A DNA stretch of 64,000 nucleotides. Source: Nymphaea colorata. Lineage: Eukaryota; Streptophyta; Magnoliopsida; Nymphaeales; Nymphaeaceae. Positions 1 through 11,690 of the stretch are shown here, in pieces; positions within the stretch are counted from its first letter, which is position 1; every line of letters starts with the position of its first letter. The position numbers and the translations under genes are program-made. Under the pieces are notes generated by a model. That model was not told the origin of the DNA. It ran no database searches and was given only the letters and a program-made list of their open reading frames with translations. The stretch spans positions 14,556,106 through 14,620,105 of the forward strand of contig NC_045141.1 of the NCBI RefSeq assembly GCF_008831285.2, written 5' to 3'.

Positions 1-52
1 ATGTATTGGTAATGCTATTTTATGTAGTTAAAGAGTCCAGTAAAAAGGTTAC

Positions 53-315
53 AAGGGGTATAGCGCAGTTGGATGGCAAGCTAGTTTTACATTTAAAAGG
101 GTTCAAGGTTCGAATCCCATGGCCAGTGTCACAATTCAGTATGTTGTTCATCTGTCTGCAAATGGTGGAAGTGTAACACTTGAGTTGAAGGATGTACATA
201 CCATAACGGCTTCAAAGCATGCATGCATGTAAAAACATTAGAGACACAAGGGTATGACCTTGGCGGTTTTACATTGAAAACAGTTTCCCTTGCGTCAACA
301 TTAAAAAAAAAAAAA
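53..315 (+). mobile_element. tRNA-derived SINE with poly-A tail
   Basis: A pol III type internal promoter is visible. An A-box-like TAGCGCAGTTGG lies at about 63-74 and a B-box-like GGTTCGAATCC at about 106-116, at tRNA-like spacing. The element ends in a run of A (303-316). Imperfect target-site copies flank it: AGTCCAGTAAAAAGGTTAC (34-52) and AGGCCAATAAAATTTAC (316-332). The paralogous segment upstream of GT47 copy B (about 20300-20330) has the same flanks joined without this insert, so it acts as an empty site. It is not a functional tRNA gene because no cloverleaf can be completed. The left and right limits are placed from the target copies. Confidence 0.72.
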
Positions 316-316
316 A

Positions 317-612
317 GGCCAATAAAATTTACGTATCCAACATTCGAATTCTTGGTAAACTTCATGGTATTAATATTATTCTAGTAATTTTTGGAATGTA
401 AGTATCAATTTCTTTATCCAGTCCTTTGACGATATGATACCACGCTGCAATTTTTAAATTAGAATTAAAATGTTCTAAATTTGTTTTGGAACCGTTGATC
501 CGAATCAGTAATTAAAGATTCGAATATTCGAAAAAGCTTGTAGAGATAAAATAATTAATCCATCATTTGTCCACAACTATCAAATCCAAAGCCTTTGTGA
601 GGAGAGAAATTA

Positions 613-666
<54 letters not shown>

Positions 667-1948
667 CAATCTTAGTAATATGACCATACCCCTGATGAAG
701 CTTTAGTGATTATTTAGATATGAGTGGAGAAAATTCTGCTTTCGATAAGGGAATATTGCACGGACAATAAAATATCTCCATATTCAAAATTAAATAAATT
801 ATCTGAAAGTACAAGGTTAGGCGACCACATGTTTCAGCTACCTCACCGTGGTTAAGTGCCTTATAATTTATTTATTAATTTTTTTAATAAAGATAAACTT
901 TAATAGATTGACTTGGGAGAGTCAATACGAAAATTCATTGAGTTGGCTGATTCTTGAACAACTCCAACGAATCAATCTCCTCGATTTGCCACGGTTTATA
1001 CACTTAGTAGTTGTGAACCAAATCCAATTTTGTAATCCAAACCCATATCGAAGAGATCCCCTATTTTCTAAAAGTGAGTTTGGATTTTTTATCAATATAA
1101 GATCCGACACTTTTTATATAATTGCATCACGCCCTCATTGGGTCTCTGTCAGACAAAGGATATGTTAAATAGAAATCCGAGGCTACATCAGATTTTAAAA
1201 TCATGGATTTCTAATCAGACACATCCTCCCTCGGAACAGGCAGAACAGATTTGAGATCCAAATCCGCTGTCTGTTTAGGCTGCGGATTTAACCTAATGTA
1301 TATTTAAAATCAGCTGTGGATCTCAGATCGAGGGTTATCAAACATATTCAAAAGAACTCAATTTTGTATTAGGTGATGAAACTAAACGCCTGATATGAAT
1401 TCGATTAATTATTAAAACTTGAATTTCTTTATCAAATTCAACTAAGCGTATTTGAAATCAAACACGAAATCAGTATACTTGATCCATATACTTCTTCTAT
1501 ATGTAGAACAAAGATTTAATTTAGTATGACAAAGTTTCTTTGCTTTTCTCTATCTTATTCACTGCAATTCTTTTCCTTCCCCTTGGTTTTTCCTTCTTTC
1601 CTCGCACAAGCACATAAACTAAACGAGAGAGTGCCGACACCTGCGGAAGCTCAGATCAGCCTCCGTCAACACAGCCCAAAGGAGGGAGCAGTCATAGAGT
1701 TGGTTAATGCCACGCATTGGAGTTGAGCGATCCTTTTCAGTAGAGAATTTCATCCTCTTCCAATCAGAGACTTCCGAGTACTCAGGCCGGCGGAATCTGC
1801 TCAAGAAATAATGGCAGCAGAAACTACAAGTGGCTGCGATGGTGTTTCTCAAACCAATTGTGGACGAAAGTCCTTAAGAGACCTTCGTCAATCGTTCTGA
1901 AAGAGCTCTAAGAGGAAGAACAAGAAGAAGAAGGCGCGCGCAAACGAC
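317..1948. other. 5' flank of GT47 copy A, no gene seen
   Basis: No credible coding region. Parts of this stretch are repeated elsewhere. About 380-620 resembles 7140-7320 and 20350-20440, and about 1055-1160 resembles 20795-20900 upstream of copy B. About 1630-1948 is nearly identical to 11694-11999 upstream of fragment P. The last block presumably holds the 5' leader and promoter of copy A. Short open frames here have no recognisable similarity and are not conserved between the duplicates. Confidence 0.6.
617..664. repeat. (TA)n microsatellite
   Basis: Uninterrupted TA dinucleotide run of 48 bp in the flank of copy A. Confidence 0.95.
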
Positions 1949-4428
1949 ATGAGGGGAGAGTTGTCTGCCATTCTGTTCCTGCTCCTGCTCGCATTCTCAG
2001 TGGCCACTTTCACTTCCTACAATGGCAGTGGCACAAGCTCCGCTGCCCTCTCCTTCTTTCGTCTCTCCCCTGTGACTATGTCTGATTCTGCTCCAGCTCC
2101 TACTGATTCTGCTGCCGCGCCGATGCCTGCGCCACCCACCCACTCTGCCCCTGCACCGATGCCTGACTCTGCCCCTGAAATGCCCAACGCCACACTCGAC
2201 ACCGCCTCAAATGCTTCAGCGATCACAGTGGGAATATTACCGACTCCATTAGTTAAACTCTCCGTCTTCTTCTTTCGCTGTTCAATTGAAATGGCCAATC
2301 AGTTAATTTTCTGACTGTTGCTTCTCTCACTGGCTGCAGAGGAAGACGAGAGGCAGCGATGTTGAGATGAAGAGGTTGGAGAAGCTGGAGGAGGGTCTTG
2401 CCAGGTCGAGGGCGGCCATTAGAAGCGCTGTTCTGGGGAGAAACTGCACTTCTGATCGGAAGCGCCGGGGCTTCGTGCCGAGGGGTCCCATCTACCACAA
2501 CTCTTATGCATTTCATCAGTCATCAACTTTACTTTGCCTTTTTCTAAAGAAAGGAAGAGAACTAGTTTCTCAACATAGCATTTTTATATTACATTTAAAC
2601 CGTTTTACTTATATGTATAAATGGTAGTTTATACTAAACTGAAAAATATTCATTGGCTCCTATTATTGTAGATGTTATACATGAACTATCATGCATTGTA
2701 CTATAATAAACAGGAGCTACGTAGAGATGGAGAAGAGGCTGAAGATATGGATCTACAGGGAAGGGGAGCCACCCATTTTCCATGATGGTTATAGCATGGG
2801 CCTGTATTCCATAGAGGGCCATTTCATCCAAGAGATGGACAAGCAGAGGGTGCCATTCATCACCAATGATCCAGAGCAGGCCTTGCTCTACTTCCTCCCA
2901 TTCAGTGTTGAAAGAATGGTCAGGTTCTTTTACAAGAAGGGCAGTACTAGGAACGTTGTAAAACTCATTTCGGCCGTGATCAGTGACTATGTCCAGGTGG
3001 TAGCAAACAAGTACCCATTTTGGAACAGCTCAAATGGTGCAGACCATTTCATGGTTGCCTGCCATGACTGGGTAAATCAACTCATCCACCACTGTTCTTC
3101 AATGTTCTTTGTAATTTCTTCACAATTTCATTGCTCAGAACTTTTTCTATTAAATAGATGGTTACCAAACTTTCAATTGACCATGGGGTAGTGACCTGGA
3201 TCTCATGCGTCCACCCGGTTTCAACATTAAATTTTAAGTTTTCAAAAATGGCTTCCGTTGCCTCCACCCCAACTTATTGTGATTGGCAAACTAAAGAGTT
3301 GTTTAAATGTCACAAATTTATGGAACTTTTCGGAAGCACGATTTGAGGGTCAATGTGCATGCTTGCATATTTCTGCATTGTTTTATAGGAGTATGAATAC
3401 TAGTCTTTACAGATGTCAAAATGCATTGTGGATACAACTTGCTCTGAGATGAGAGTGAAAGCAGCAAGAATATTAAAGTTTGTGCTAAATTTCTAAAGCC
3501 CACATTCATGAAATCATATAATATTCACGTGTCTTTGTAAATTCATCCTCAACTTACTACACAACTTATCTTTGTTTATTTTTTATGATCAGCAACCCCG
3601 TCCTCGTTCTTCTTTTGCTTTTAAGGCATTAAATTCTAAGCACATCTGCCCATGGTTGCTGGTCACCAAGACGACGTACAATAAGGAACCTGATCCCAAC
3701 TTGACGGATCCATCACCCAAGATCCTAAATTAATTCAGCCCTCGCAAACTCACACCCGTGAACACTTTCTCGAGCAAACCAGGCCATTAAGATGCATTCA
3801 TCATTATTGATGCAAATGAGCCCATCTTCAAATATTTCCTAATGCAGAATACGGTTTTCAACAATAAAGGCATACCTACAGTGTTTTGACATTAGTTTAT
3901 CTAATCAATGTTTCCTTCGTCTCGCCGTGGTTGAGTTTCAGGTCACCTTTTCACGTCATGCCCTTTCTTCTACTGTGTTCTTGCAATTTCATGACCTTCC
4001 GTTATTCATAGTCTTTCATACTAACCCTTCGTTCGCCTTCTTTTCATTTATTGTCATTCTTTCCACTAACCTTTTCTTAGGGTTGTATCTAGAGGTTGTG
4101 ATTTATATCTTCTTGACGGCTCATTTGGGAGCAGCGCAACAACAAAGTCTTCAGAGACACCTCCTCATCATTGAATTCTGTAGTATGCCTTGTATACGCC
4201 GATGTCCACTTTGTTGTTCAATTAGAGCACCGTCTTTCGCTTCTTGTCGTGCCACTCTACTGCTTCGCCTATCCACTTTCTCTCTCTCTCTCTTCCCCCC
4301 TTCCTCTGCTATATTGTTTTGTTGTAATGTATATTTTATTCTTTTGTTTTGCTTTTGCGGTTCTTGTATCTAAATGACTTTTTGTTTTCAAATTTGTTAT
4401 GCATTCTCATTTTATCGACCCTATCAAC

Positions 4429-4502
<74 letters not shown>

Positions 4503-5135
4503 GTCAAAAATTTGATGAGGGTGATGTGTAGTGCCAACATCTCAGAAGGCTTCAACCCGAGACAGGATGCACCGCTCCCGGAATTCAACTTCAGGTTTCG
4601 TCTTCCAACAGTCGTCACAACCCCGACTCCACCTTCCTCAAAAAGGATGTTAGCATTTTTTGCAGGTGGCATCCATGGATCCATCAGAAAGTTCCTCTTT
4701 GAACAGTGGGAAGGCAAGGACCCCCAAATTCAAATCTTTCAACGCTTGCCCAGACGCCAAAGTTACAAGGAGCACATGATGAACGCCAAGTACTGCATCT
4801 GCCCAAGTGGGTACGAAGTCGCCAGTCCCAGGCTCACTGAATCCATACTGGCTGGTTGCGTGCCGGTGCCGATTTCCGATGGCTATGTGCTGCCCTTCAG
4901 TGATGTTCTAGACTGGTCTCAGTTTTCGGTTCCAATTCCAGTTCAAAAGATACCCAAACTTAAAGAGATTCTGATTAACATTCCTGAACATTCATACTTG
5001 AAGTTGCAAGCAAATGTTATGAAGGTCCAGAAGCACTTTGTGATTAATTACCCTCCCAAGAGGTTTGATGTCGTGCATATGTTGTTTCATTCCATATGGC
5101 TCAGAAGACTTAATGTGAGGTTATATGATTTGTAG
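1949..5135 (+). pseudogene. GT47 exostosin-family glycosyltransferase, copy A, last-exon acceptor lost
   Basis: Type II Golgi glycosyltransferase of the plant exostosin-like (GT47) family, probably acting on cell-wall polysaccharide; donor and acceptor are unknown. Exons 1-3 are 1949-2227, 2340-2518 and 2714-3071, all in phase and aligned with copies B-D. They encode a hydrophobic anchor (residues about 6-22), an Ala/Pro-rich stem, the MEKRLKIWIYREGEPP motif and the HFMVACHDW end. The exon 4 homology runs from about 4500 to the TAG at 5133-5135 and keeps the CPSGYEVASPR and GCVPVPISDGY motifs. The acceptor and first nine codons of exon 4 are missing; a 62-bp (TA)n tract sits there. No AG upstream in the open frame (from 4374) can replace it, and the first AG inside the exon leads to an immediate stop. 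The exon 2 donor is GTCATC instead of the GTAATC of the other copies. A possible AATAAA lies at 5206. It may still yield a protein truncated after exon 3 (stop at 3189). Confidence 0.78.
4438..4499. repeat. (TA)n microsatellite replacing exon 4 acceptor of copy A
   Basis: 62-bp TA tract abutting coding sequence GTCGTCAAAAAT at 4500. In copy B the matching place (23447-23476) carries the TTTAG acceptor and codons for APKATVKEEA. Confidence 0.93.
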
Positions 5136-6570
5136 CCATCCTTCTTCTTCTTCAGTTGCTTGTCTATTCTCTATTGTCAGCGTTCTCTTCCAACACCGAA
5201 AAGCAAATAAAATGCACCTCAGTTTCACTATTGACATTCATGTGGTGTGGTTATTGTCTTTGGATATGGCTTGCAGTTCGTGTTCATATAAACTCCCATA
5301 TCTCCTAGTAAGCATGCAAGGAAGAAACTGTTTCTTCTAGGCAAAAGGGAAAACATATTGTATGGGAAATCCAATCAGATCAGCCAGACTCTTTGATTCA
5401 TGGATACAGCAAAACCGGTTATACATGAATTGGATTTTTTTTTTTTAAGGAAAAAGGAACATAGAATATGAAACATGCATTATACCATTGAAATCTAGAA
5501 GTGAATCAGATTGATTGGCCATGGATTCAAATCAGTGAATGAGCTGGCGAGTTTTGGAAAATATTTTTGTTGACCACGCAATAGTGCTGCACATGAGCCG
5601 AGTCAAGTTCGAGTTGGGCCAGTTCGAGCTTGTCTCAACTGAAAAAGTTCGATCTCAAACTCGACTCAAAATTGAGTTGAGCTTGACAGAGCATACTCGA
5701 GCTCGACTAGATGATACAACATCGACCTCGAACTTGACTTGTTTAAGTCATTTATGTTAAACATGTCTCACTTCCTTTGACTTGTCTAATTGTTACTCGT
5801 TTAATTATTTTCTCATTGTAATTCAATGTTTATTGTATAATTGCGTTAAGTTGAGTTTAAACGAGGGGGGGGGAGAGTGCAGAAGGCCGGCTTTGGCTCG
5901 ATGGAATACTCTCACCTTTTGTGACTTAGGGGTGTAGCACCTATGAGCATCCAGACGAGAATGTGCAGTTTACACATCCCCGTCCAACTTTTCTATGCCC
6001 TTTGAGCTGCTTTTTTGGATAGTGATTGGGTCAAAAGTTTAAACAAGTTTTCCACTTTCATATTTCACTAGGAACATTTAATTACTTTCTGCTTACTTCG
6101 CATGGTTGGCCATTTTCATTATAATTCTGCTCATTGTTCAGCTACTTGGAAGGACGAAAGCTTGGAGATCATCAATGCAGCAAAATCGCTTATAAGCAAA
6201 CTCTATTGAGTTTCAGAATCCTTATCCTTCATATATAGAAAGCAATCGCATCTCTATCTTGGAAAGAAGAATTAGTGGTTTACTTGAATTAAATGATTTA
6301 GAATGGTAGCAATAGTATTCTAGATGAACAGCAATGCATCAAACAACATTAATGGTTCCTTTTTAAGAAAATACTTTTTATAGCCTTTTACTACAGGTAG
6401 ATTTATATATAGTGCTGTTATTCTTTTTGTCAGATTGCATGCAAGCATACTCGAGTTCAAATTTTGTTGGGAAATTCTCAAAAGTGCAGCTAAAGAAACA
6501 GAAATAGTTGAAAGCATACAAACTATCCACTTAATCTTTTTTGTGAATAACAGGAGTGTGAGCCCAACTC
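5136..6570. other. intergenic, degraded repeats
   Basis: No gene recognised after the copy A terminator region. About 5585-5840 is rich in TCGAG/CTCGA words and is a partial relative of the element at 6570-6918. About 6340-6520 resembles 19790-20000 near copy B, so it belongs to the duplicated segment. Confidence 0.5.
5583..5840. repeat. partial copy of TCGAG-rich dispersed repeat
   Basis: The stretch contains GAGCCGAGTCAAGTTCGAG followed by many GAGTT/CTCGAC words, like the better-preserved copy at 6570-6918. No clear right terminus or target duplication was found. Confidence 0.5.
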
Positions 6571-6918
6571 CCATATAAGGATGTACAACGAGTCGAGCCA
6601 ACTCAGGCTCGAGTTGAACTCGCCCGTATAAGCTTGACTCATGCTATAAAATTGTCGACCTCCAACTCGAGTTAAAACTCGAGTTATAAACTAGTCTAGT
6701 TTTAACTACTCACTCTTGACTTGTTTAAACTCGGCAGGCTTGTGTCTTCACGATTTGTTAATCTTCAGGGGCATGTCGACAGTTTTTGACTAATTTTTAT
6801 CAGCTTTTTATGGTCTTCATTTTCAATTAACAAAACAAAGCATTAATCAAGCAACTTGCAACTTGAGCTCAAGCTGGCCAAGCTCGAGTTCGGCTCCTCG
6901 TTGTACATTCCTACTCCC
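6570..6918. mobile_element. hAT-like non-autonomous element (MITE) with inverted ends
   Basis: The left end GGATGTACAACGAGTCGAGC (about 6579-6598) is nearly the reverse complement of the right end GGCTCCTCGTTGTACATTCC. Flanking octamers ACTCCCAT (left) and ACTCCCAC (right) look like an 8-bp target duplication, which is typical of hAT elements. The interior is about 0.3 kb with no coding potential. The related segment at about 19990-20040 lacks it. Related pieces lie at 5583, 25072 and 56885. Confidence 0.62.
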
Positions 6919-7426
6919 ACCAGTCTTGCACTGTAAAACATACAAATGACCTTAATTTAATAACTAATTGTTAAAAGTACGCCTAGTTTTTTTCCTGATT
7001 AATTAATAACAACTATAATTAAGTTTACTTTTTTCAAATCAATTAATGGAAGGTTGCTTTGTTTAGGCGTGTTTTTTTTATTATTTCTAATTTTTTTCAA
7101 TGTTTTCCTTTTACTATTGTATTTTCTACTAGTACAATGGAATGAAAAAAAGAACTAACGAAATTTATGATCTGTGAGCTGCCGTTGACCCAAAGCAGTA
7201 ACTCTGGAGCCTCCAATATTCGAGAAAGCCTGTTAGAGGTAAAATAATAATCTGTTCACCTGCCACAAACTGTCAACTCCAAAGCCTTTGTGGGGAGAGA
7301 AAGTCAGGGTATTAACTTGAAAGGGGAAATTAAGTCAAGTTTGATGCTGGGATGTAATTATCCATGGTCTAGAAAAAAAAGGTAATAACTTAGCGTGTTG
7401 TCCATCTAGTAAGCTTTTATTTAGAG

Positions 7427-7427
<1 letters not shown>

Positions 7428-7479
<52 letters not shown>
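7428..7479. repeat. (TA)n(GA)n compound microsatellite
   Basis: TA run to 7459 followed by an AG run to 7479. Confidence 0.93.
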
Positions 7480-7480
<1 letters not shown>

Positions 7481-7618
7481 TACTAATTCTAGATTACTTT
7501 ATCTACAAATGAATGTCATGATGTAATTACACGATCCTTAGTAGCATAGTGGACAAGTTTAAGAATTAGCTAGAGCGTGTAATGAGTAAAAGACCCACAT
7601 GGGCATAACTTACTGACC

Positions 7619-8060
7619 TAGGGATGTCAATACGTTCACCTTGAATCAGATATCCATTCAAATCCTTATGAAAAAAATCAGATATGGAAAAAAAATTAGT
7701 ATCTAATTAAAAAATTGGATCGGATCCCGATTTAAAAAATAACATCAGACCATATTCGGATATATATAAACATCCAGTCGGATTCAGATATTTCTAAACA
7801 AATATCCTATAGTTAATGCTTGTACATTTTGAAAATTGGCAAAATTTAGTTCAAAATTTTTTATTAGGATTTGGAAACGAATGCGAAAATTGGATTTGGA
7901 TTGAATTCTGATTGTAAAATTGGATTTCATATTTAGATTTAGATATGACTTTTCCTTGTTTGTATTCTAATCAAAGTTTAAATTTGAATGTGTGAATATC
8001 CAAAACAGCAGATGTGGTTAAAGGTATATTCAATTCCATCTTTTGACATCTAAAGGTACA
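7619..8060. repeat. dispersed GGATTCGGAT-type repeat, copy 1
   Basis: Begins with a GGGATGTCAATAC word and continues with AATCAGATATCC, GGATCGGATCC and similar words. This vocabulary recurs at 25920, 34640, 36240 (inverted), 50220 and 56255. No coding capacity. Ends are approximate. Confidence 0.55.
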
Positions 8061-9841
8061 TTCTACGGTATTCACAGATCTCCCAAAAACCCAAGAACGA
8101 CTATAACAGCACGCAGCATGCATCTGATCTAATAATTACATAATTTTACAAAACCAAGTGAAAGATTAAAAAGAGGCCAGAGCTAGAGATGATGAACTTC
8201 ATAAGCAAAGAACAGTATAAGCAGAGCAGTCACCATTTTTTAGCAGCTGATATTATTCAGGAGAAATCTTAATTTGGAAATTGTTTTGTGAAGCTGTCCG
8301 ACAAAAGGCCAAAGATCTCCCCCTTTCTACTTAACCTCGGAGTCTCGCTACTTTGGGACGTAGGTGAACCCATGGTATACCCATCAATTAGAGGGTTGCA
8401 TTACCACCATTTACAGTCTAGAGGAATAGTGTTCATGAAAACTGAACTGACTACTATGCTCTCAATGGCCCACCAGCTCGACCAACTACACTATGTCGCT
8501 GAAAACTAATTTGGAAACTGTTTAGAGATCCATTATAAATAAGAAGTTACTGTACACTATCAGCTAAGGCCGATGGATGCCTTCCATGGGTAAAGAAATG
8601 TCTCTATGTTAAAATCCTTTTTCTGTGACCTTTGTTGTTTATTTTTTTATTTTCTACATACTTATGTCGGATTCGCCCTTCGGAACATACAATCACAAGC
8701 TTTTTTTTATTCAAAACTTTCCAACCAACCCAACATTCACTGCAAAAACATAGGCATTACCAACAACCTGAACATGTCGGTGAAACATTGTCATGAGTCA
8801 GTAACGGTTTTATTGACGTTTTGGTCAATCGTTGGTGAAGATAGTGACAGTAAACATCAACACCGACATACTGGAGCAACTGTTGATATAGGGACCTTCA
8901 TCTACGTGCTCAACACATAAGTATTGATTATTACCAACGTCCAAGTGCATGGATGATTGGCTCTTGCTGCTGGTTTTGATCTTTTCCTTGAACAAAACCA
9001 AACCTGAACCCCTCTCACAAAACCCATGTTGAAAAGACTAAAATCTTTCCACCTATCTGCTGTATCACCATTGGATGATTTTCAGGATGTGCAAATCATT
9101 CGGTGTAAAGCAAGATTCTGTGCAATATGTAAAGATAAATAACCATGATGCATGGAAGCGATGAACTAAATAGGTTCTTTTGCAGTTGTTTGGCAATAGT
9201 AGTATATTGTTTGGCAATAGTAGTATATTGTCACTGTCTCATAAAAAATCTGTCTTGAAAGATGAAACTGATTCATGGACTACTTGCTATAGTATTTCGT
9301 GCACCTCTCTTATATTTAGGGGCAAATTTATGGAATAATAACAAAGTGTTACCTTTGTCAAATAGACCCTTAGTAGCTGTATAGTAGTAACAGTTTGTTA
9401 CTGCTTCATGCATCTATACAAATTGTCATATGAACATACTTCTTTGAAACATATTCATAGAATAGTACCAAACTGTTTTGAAATGCCAAATGGCCTTGCT
9501 CCATCAGCCGCAAGCCAGCTAACAACTTGCCCAACCAACATACTGCCATCTCGGTTAACTTTTTAGGAGAAACCCCTCCTTTGCTTGCTTTATTTTGTAG
9601 TAGATTCTAATCCAGTCGACCCACATAATCAAACTAACTTGTCAAATATGCAATTTTTCTTGATTTGGAGCATATTATTTATCTTGATTTCAGTATTGGA
9701 AATAAACCTAGCTATGCTATTTTAATTGATATCTGCAAGGAATTGTGATGGCCAATAATAATGATGCATTGGAACTCACATGTAGCGTGAGACCTAGATG
9801 TGATCTTAAAAAGCGCGGTTATGAGAAACCACGTTTGATGG

Positions 9842-9852
9842 TTGTTTTATGT

Positions 9853-9884
<32 letters not shown>

Positions 9885-10250
9885 CTGCCATGGTTGTCGA
9901 GACAACGATGGAGGGCAGCGATGACAACGGCGGTAACGAGATGATGACAGCGGCCAGTGGCGGCGGCAACGAAGACAGTGGAGATTTTTTCATCTTCGGC
10001 GGTAGTTTCTTCATCTTCGTTTCTCTCTTTTTCTCCGACAATGCAGGGTGTCGACTGTCGATGGCACGATGGGTTTGTCTGGCCTCTCTCTATCAGTACG
10101 GCCTCGACGGCGATGGCTAAGCCGCCGATGATGACAGCGGAGAACGGCGATGACGATGGTGGAGACGATGACAACGAAGCTTTTCTTCATCTCTGGTGGT
10201 GGTTTTTTCATTTTCGTTTCTCTCCGTCTCTCACGGTCTGTTTTGGACAA
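9842..10250. other. GC-rich, trinucleotide-biased island with (CT)n
   Basis: A CT run (about 9854-9882) leads into a block rich in GACGGCGG and ATGATGACAGCGG words. An imperfect internal duplication is visible: the half ending in TTCATCTTCGTTTCTCTC (about 9990-10030) recurs as TTCATTTTCGTTTCTCTC (about 10205-10225). Frames are open on both strands, but the peptides are low-complexity and match no family I know. It could be a fragment of a mobile element or an old 5' leader. Confidence 0.35.
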
Positions 10251-11315
10251 TATTTTTCCACAATTGTATCATATGCTGAAAAGTCCATTGCTTTAAATGC
10301 CTTTGTTAGAACGTCTAGGCATGCAAGATGTTACAGGAAGTGCATTAAAAGCTTAACTAAAACAAGTTTTCCACTTTCACATCTTTCAAGCATCATTAAG
10401 TTAATTTCTCCCAGAATTTTGTTAACAAAAGTCACGAGAAAGTTGAACTAACATGATCGGTTTAATGGAATTAGAGTTGTCATTATGATGTGATATAATC
10501 CATGTGCCTTTCCTTTTGCCTCGTTTTTTGGTTCCTTTAAATTCTATCAATCGGACCAACAGTCACAAGCCAACATGTACAGCTACGATTACCAATTAAT
10601 CAATTATTGAGATGTATCTCGACTTGATCTAAACCACATTAATCCAAGTAGGAAAATCTAGGTCTGATTGATCTCTTTCAGGTTTAGTGTAGAAATTTTG
10701 CTACCAGATCTGATTAGCAATCGGACTTGGAAATATGAAAATAGCAGTCTTCTTGTAACCCAATTAGATGACATCTCATCTACCTCCTACTCTTTAAGAT
10801 GGACTTAGGTTCAGGTAGGTCCAACCACATGTGGTGCCCACACTAGATCCGAGTCGGTGCCTGCAACCACTCACTCTCCTAAGCAAGAGATCAGTTTGTG
10901 CCTCTGAGCTAAAATTTTTTGACTCCACCATTGTTCCTTGGCCCTGACTTTTGGTGGCCAGGCCCGGTACTGGGCCGGCCCGATGCCCACCCCTAATTTT
11001 AATGATCCAAATGCCCTTATACCTGAAATAGCAAAAAAACAAAAAAAAAAAGTCACTAACACTTCGTAAAATTCCTTGTAATTTAAAAAAAAATGCAAAC
11101 AATCAAATGTGTAATTTGGTTAAGCTTTATTTTTTGAATTAAAAAATAATTTAAAATATTTTTAACTCTTTTAAAACATACGAAAATAAAATTATCTATT
11201 TACCAGGTTGGCTAGAATCATCTATTTACCAGGTTGCGACTCTATATCTGCCAAGTCAGCTGTGATCGTCATTTAATTACATATTCAAGTTTGCTGTCTT
11301 TTAATTATCACCAAC

Positions 11316-11346
<31 letters not shown>

Positions 11347-11690
11347 AACACTCATATATTGCTTTTCTTCAATTTTTGTTGATGAAAAAAACAAACGTGA
11401 AATCCTGACTGACTTATTTTATTCAACTATTTACATTATAAAAATTTATGAAAGTTAACTCTATAATCCGATGACTTTAGCCCATCTGTCTAATGAATCG
11501 GACCCCTGGTCCCTCTGACTGCAAATCCATGATTTTCACAAACTAAAGTAAATTTTTGATGCCCACTCGAGAAATCCACCGTTTGTTTGAGCTGTGTAAA
11601 TATGTAAAAGAAAAAACTGCTAAAAGGAATCAAAATATAATATATAAATAAGAAATGTGTATTGAGTCTCATTAGTCTAATTGAAGACAC
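10251..11690. other. intergenic upstream of fragment P
   Basis: No gene. About 10955-10990 is a GGCCCGG-rich scrap like that at 53030-53290. About 11125-11290 (ATTTACCAGGTTG twice) corresponds to 20730-21000 upstream of copy B. A TA run lies at 11320-11346. Confidence 0.5.

Larger units (their letters stand above)
6919..9841. other. intergenic stretch, no gene seen
   Basis: Contains duplicated-segment blocks: 6920-7150 resembles 20010-20130, 7140-7320 resembles 490-615, and 9340-9790 resembles 18465-18950. It also holds a TA/GA microsatellite, one copy of the GGATTCGGAT-type repeat (7619-8060) and a 23-bp direct repeat at about 9188-9232. No open frame here has recognisable homology. Confidence 0.5.

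Noticed and set aside
53-125. Possible tRNA gene
   Set aside because: A- and B-box words are present, but no cloverleaf stems pair, and a poly-A tail with target copies follows. A SINE explains it better.
4349-4717. Long frames coding Ile-Tyr repeats across the TA tract (both strands)
   Set aside because: They are simply the translation of (TA)n. Only the part after 4500 on the + strand is genuine exon homology.
9806-10174. Overlapping 92-122 codon frames on both strands
   Set aside because: Composition-driven frames in a GC-rich, trinucleotide-biased block, with no family match or gene-like structure.
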